From positions 1-25,524 of the forward strand of contig CAYWTX010000660.1 of assembly GCA_964461295.1 (NCBI GenBank): a stretch of 25,524 bases of DNA, read 5' to 3'. Below the pieces are notes generated by a model. The model worked only from the letters and a program-made list of their open reading frames with translations. It was not told where the DNA came from and did not search any database. Positions 24,497-25,524 of this stretch are shown in pieces. Position numbers and translations under genes: made by a program. Source of the stretch: CAYWTX01 sp964461295. Its GTDB lineage: Bacteria > Planctomycetota > Phycisphaerae > SM23-33. The first letter of the stretch is position 1. The number at the start of each line of letters is the position of its first letter.

Positions 24497-24562
24497 TCGC
24501 TTCTGGTGTCGCTTCAGGCTGTTTGCGGTAATCGGCACTGGCTACTTGACTTCTAAGACAAA

Positions 24563-24596
24563 CGACGGCCCTGTTACAGACATGAACGGGCCGTCG
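24563..24596 (+). repeat. Inverted repeat, 9-bp perfect stem
   Basis: CGACGGCCC (24563-24571) pairs with GGGCCGTCG (24588-24596) around a 16-base AT-richer loop. Confidence 0.7.
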
Positions 24597-24612
24597 GTCC
24601 AGGAAGTGGCTG

Positions 24613-24645
24613 CACGGGCGTCGAGCGTTGGCGTCGACGCCCGTG
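24613..24645 (+). repeat. Inverted repeat, 12-bp perfect stem
   Basis: CACGGGCGTCGA (24613-24624) pairs with TCGACGCCCGTG (24634-24645) around the 9-base loop GCGTTGGCG. Confidence 0.8.
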
Positions 24646-24716
24646 GCCACCCAAAGCGGCTGCGAGCAAGCGGAAGTAGACATTGAGGTCCCACGGCCCG
24701 ATTCATTGCGAGTGAG

Positions 24717-24755
24717 GACCGCGTGCCCGGCTGGAACCAGCCCGGGCACGCGGTC
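24717..24755 (+). repeat. Inverted repeat, 14 + 4 bp stem
   Basis: GACCGCGTGCCCGG (24717-24730) pairs perfectly with 24742-24755. CTGG (24731-24734) pairs with CCAG (24737-24740), leaving one bulged C and a two-base gap that would have to open to form a loop. This is the strongest stem in the window and lies just upstream of the next gene's ribosome site. Confidence 0.8.
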
Positions 24756-24781
24756 GGACAACCAGCAATGGAGTCGTGGGA

Positions 24782-25524
24782 ATGGCTAAACGAAAGAGCA
24801 TTGTTCTCGAACGGACGTTTATCTTGGCGACCAGAGACACCGGATACAAGTCGACGGCGGCGGCTGTGGCGGAGTTGGTGGACAACGCCCTGCAGGCACG
24901 TGCCCGCCATGTCAACGTCATCCTGCACGATGATGACGGCGACGGCCTTGCGTTGGCCGTTGTCGACGATGGGACAGGGATGAACGGCTGGACCCTCCGC
25001 ACGGCCCTGTGCTTCGGCGGCAGCACCCGGTTCGATGATCGTGGCGGCCAGGGGCGTTTCGGCATGGGACTGCCGAACAGTTCAGTTAGCCAGGCGAAAC
25101 GGATCGATGTTTACTCCTGGAGGGCCGCCAGGAATCCGGTCTACTGCTATCTCGACGTCGACGAGATCGCTGCGGGGCGGATGACCCAGGTGCCTTTGAC
25201 CTGCCGTCGCTCGCTCCCTGACTGGGCGACGTCCTACGCTCGTCGGTCGGGCACGTGCGTTGTCTGGCGACGGTGCGACCGCCTGGACTGCAAACGTAGG
25301 TCCACGCTTCTCCAACGGCTGCACGAGTCCCTCGGCCAATGGTTCCGGTACTTCCTCTGGGCCGGGGTCGCCGTCACCGTGAACGATGAGCCCGTCAAGG
25401 CCATCGACCCGCTCTTTCTTCGCAGGGAGGATGCCCCGGCCCGTGGGCACCTCTATGGCGAGCCGCTGGAGTACGAGTTGCGGCTGCCCAAGACCCCCAC
25501 CCGCACCTCCAAGGTCACGGTGAG
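24782..25524 (+). CDS. MORC/MutL-like GHKL ATPase (second, partial)
   Basis: ATG 24782, with GGAG at 24770-24773, opens a frame that runs 247 codons to the window end without a stop. It is a paralogue of the preceding gene. The N-box is AELVDNALQA (Glu31, Asn35), the G1 box is DDGTGM (62-67), and the G2 box is GRFGMGLPNSS (91-101). Both proteins also share a GYKS motif before the N-box and a VK-x2-DPLFL stretch further on. The first protein has some 20 extra N-terminal residues. Two adjacent GHKL proteins could form a heterodimer, as MutL-type ATPases do. The C-terminal part and any genes beyond are not visible. Confidence 0.9.
   Translation, partial: MAKRKSIVLERTFILATRDTGYKSTAAAVAELVDNALQARARHVNVILHDDDGDGLALAVVDDGTGMNGWTLRTALCFGGSTRFDDRGGQGRFGMGLPNSSVSQAKRIDVYSWRAARNPVYCYLDVDEIAAGRMTQVPLTCRRSLPDWATSYARRSGTCVVWRRCDRLDCKRRSTLLQRLHESLGQWFRYFLWAGVAVTVNDEPVKAIDPLFLRREDAPARGHLYGEPLEYELRLPKTPTRTSKVTV

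Larger units (their letters stand above)
24459..24781 (+). other. Hairpin-rich non-coding gap between the two GHKL genes
   Basis: The gap is 323 bases long and holds no gene that I can support. It contains one short and three long inverted repeats (listed separately), together covering much of the stretch from 24482 to 24755. The last one ends 26 bases before the start codon of the second ATPase and 14 bases before its ribosome site. No long T-run follows any stem. A structured 5' leader, a processed small RNA, a transcription attenuator or a protein-binding array are all possible. Confidence 0.6.

Overview
This is a GC-rich bacterial window that joins a tailed-phage structural cassette (about 1-8261, + strand) to an accessory, defence-type region (about 8335-25524). 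I recognise no RNA gene, CRISPR array, transposase or integrase. The host lineage cannot be fixed from the sequence alone. The style of the small virion proteins recalls phage-like clusters of Planctomycetota, but that is recollection and not proof.

Left part, + strand: the end of a Cys-rich protein, a small lipoprotein, a small C-terminally hydrophobic protein, a GTG-started holin-like protein, a gap with two GC-rich hairpins, a tape-measure protein, a tail or virion protein, and a 978-residue fibre or appendage protein built on nested 19-residue repeats. Three smaller proteins follow. Spacing is tight, with ATGA overlaps, so this reads as one late operon.

Middle, - strand, read from 21323 down to 8335: a seven-gene operon in which most neighbours overlap by 4-8 bases. 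In transcription order it encodes a SNF2-type helicase with a C-terminal DUF3883-like domain (cut by one in-frame TAG between its two RecA lobes), an AIPR-family protein with a nuclease-like N-terminus, a DUF1156 adenine methyltransferase, a ParA/MinD-like ATPase, a 170-residue partner of unknown function, a DUF499 P-loop ATPase with four tandem Cys motifs near its C-terminus, and an 87-residue protein. Helicase, methyltransferase, predicted nucleases and DUF499 together look like a restriction or phage-exclusion system. The ParA plus 170-residue pair and the AIPR gene inside it do not fit any named system that I can identify.

Right part, + strand, divergent from that operon: a small sigma-70-like protein, then two paralogous MORC/MutL-like GHKL ATPases; the second runs off the window. 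A non-coding stretch of 323 bases between the two ATPases holds three long perfect inverted repeats and a smaller one. GHKL ATPases of this type are known from restriction-modification loci, so both arms may form one large defence locus, with the sigma-like protein as a candidate regulator. That functional link is inference.
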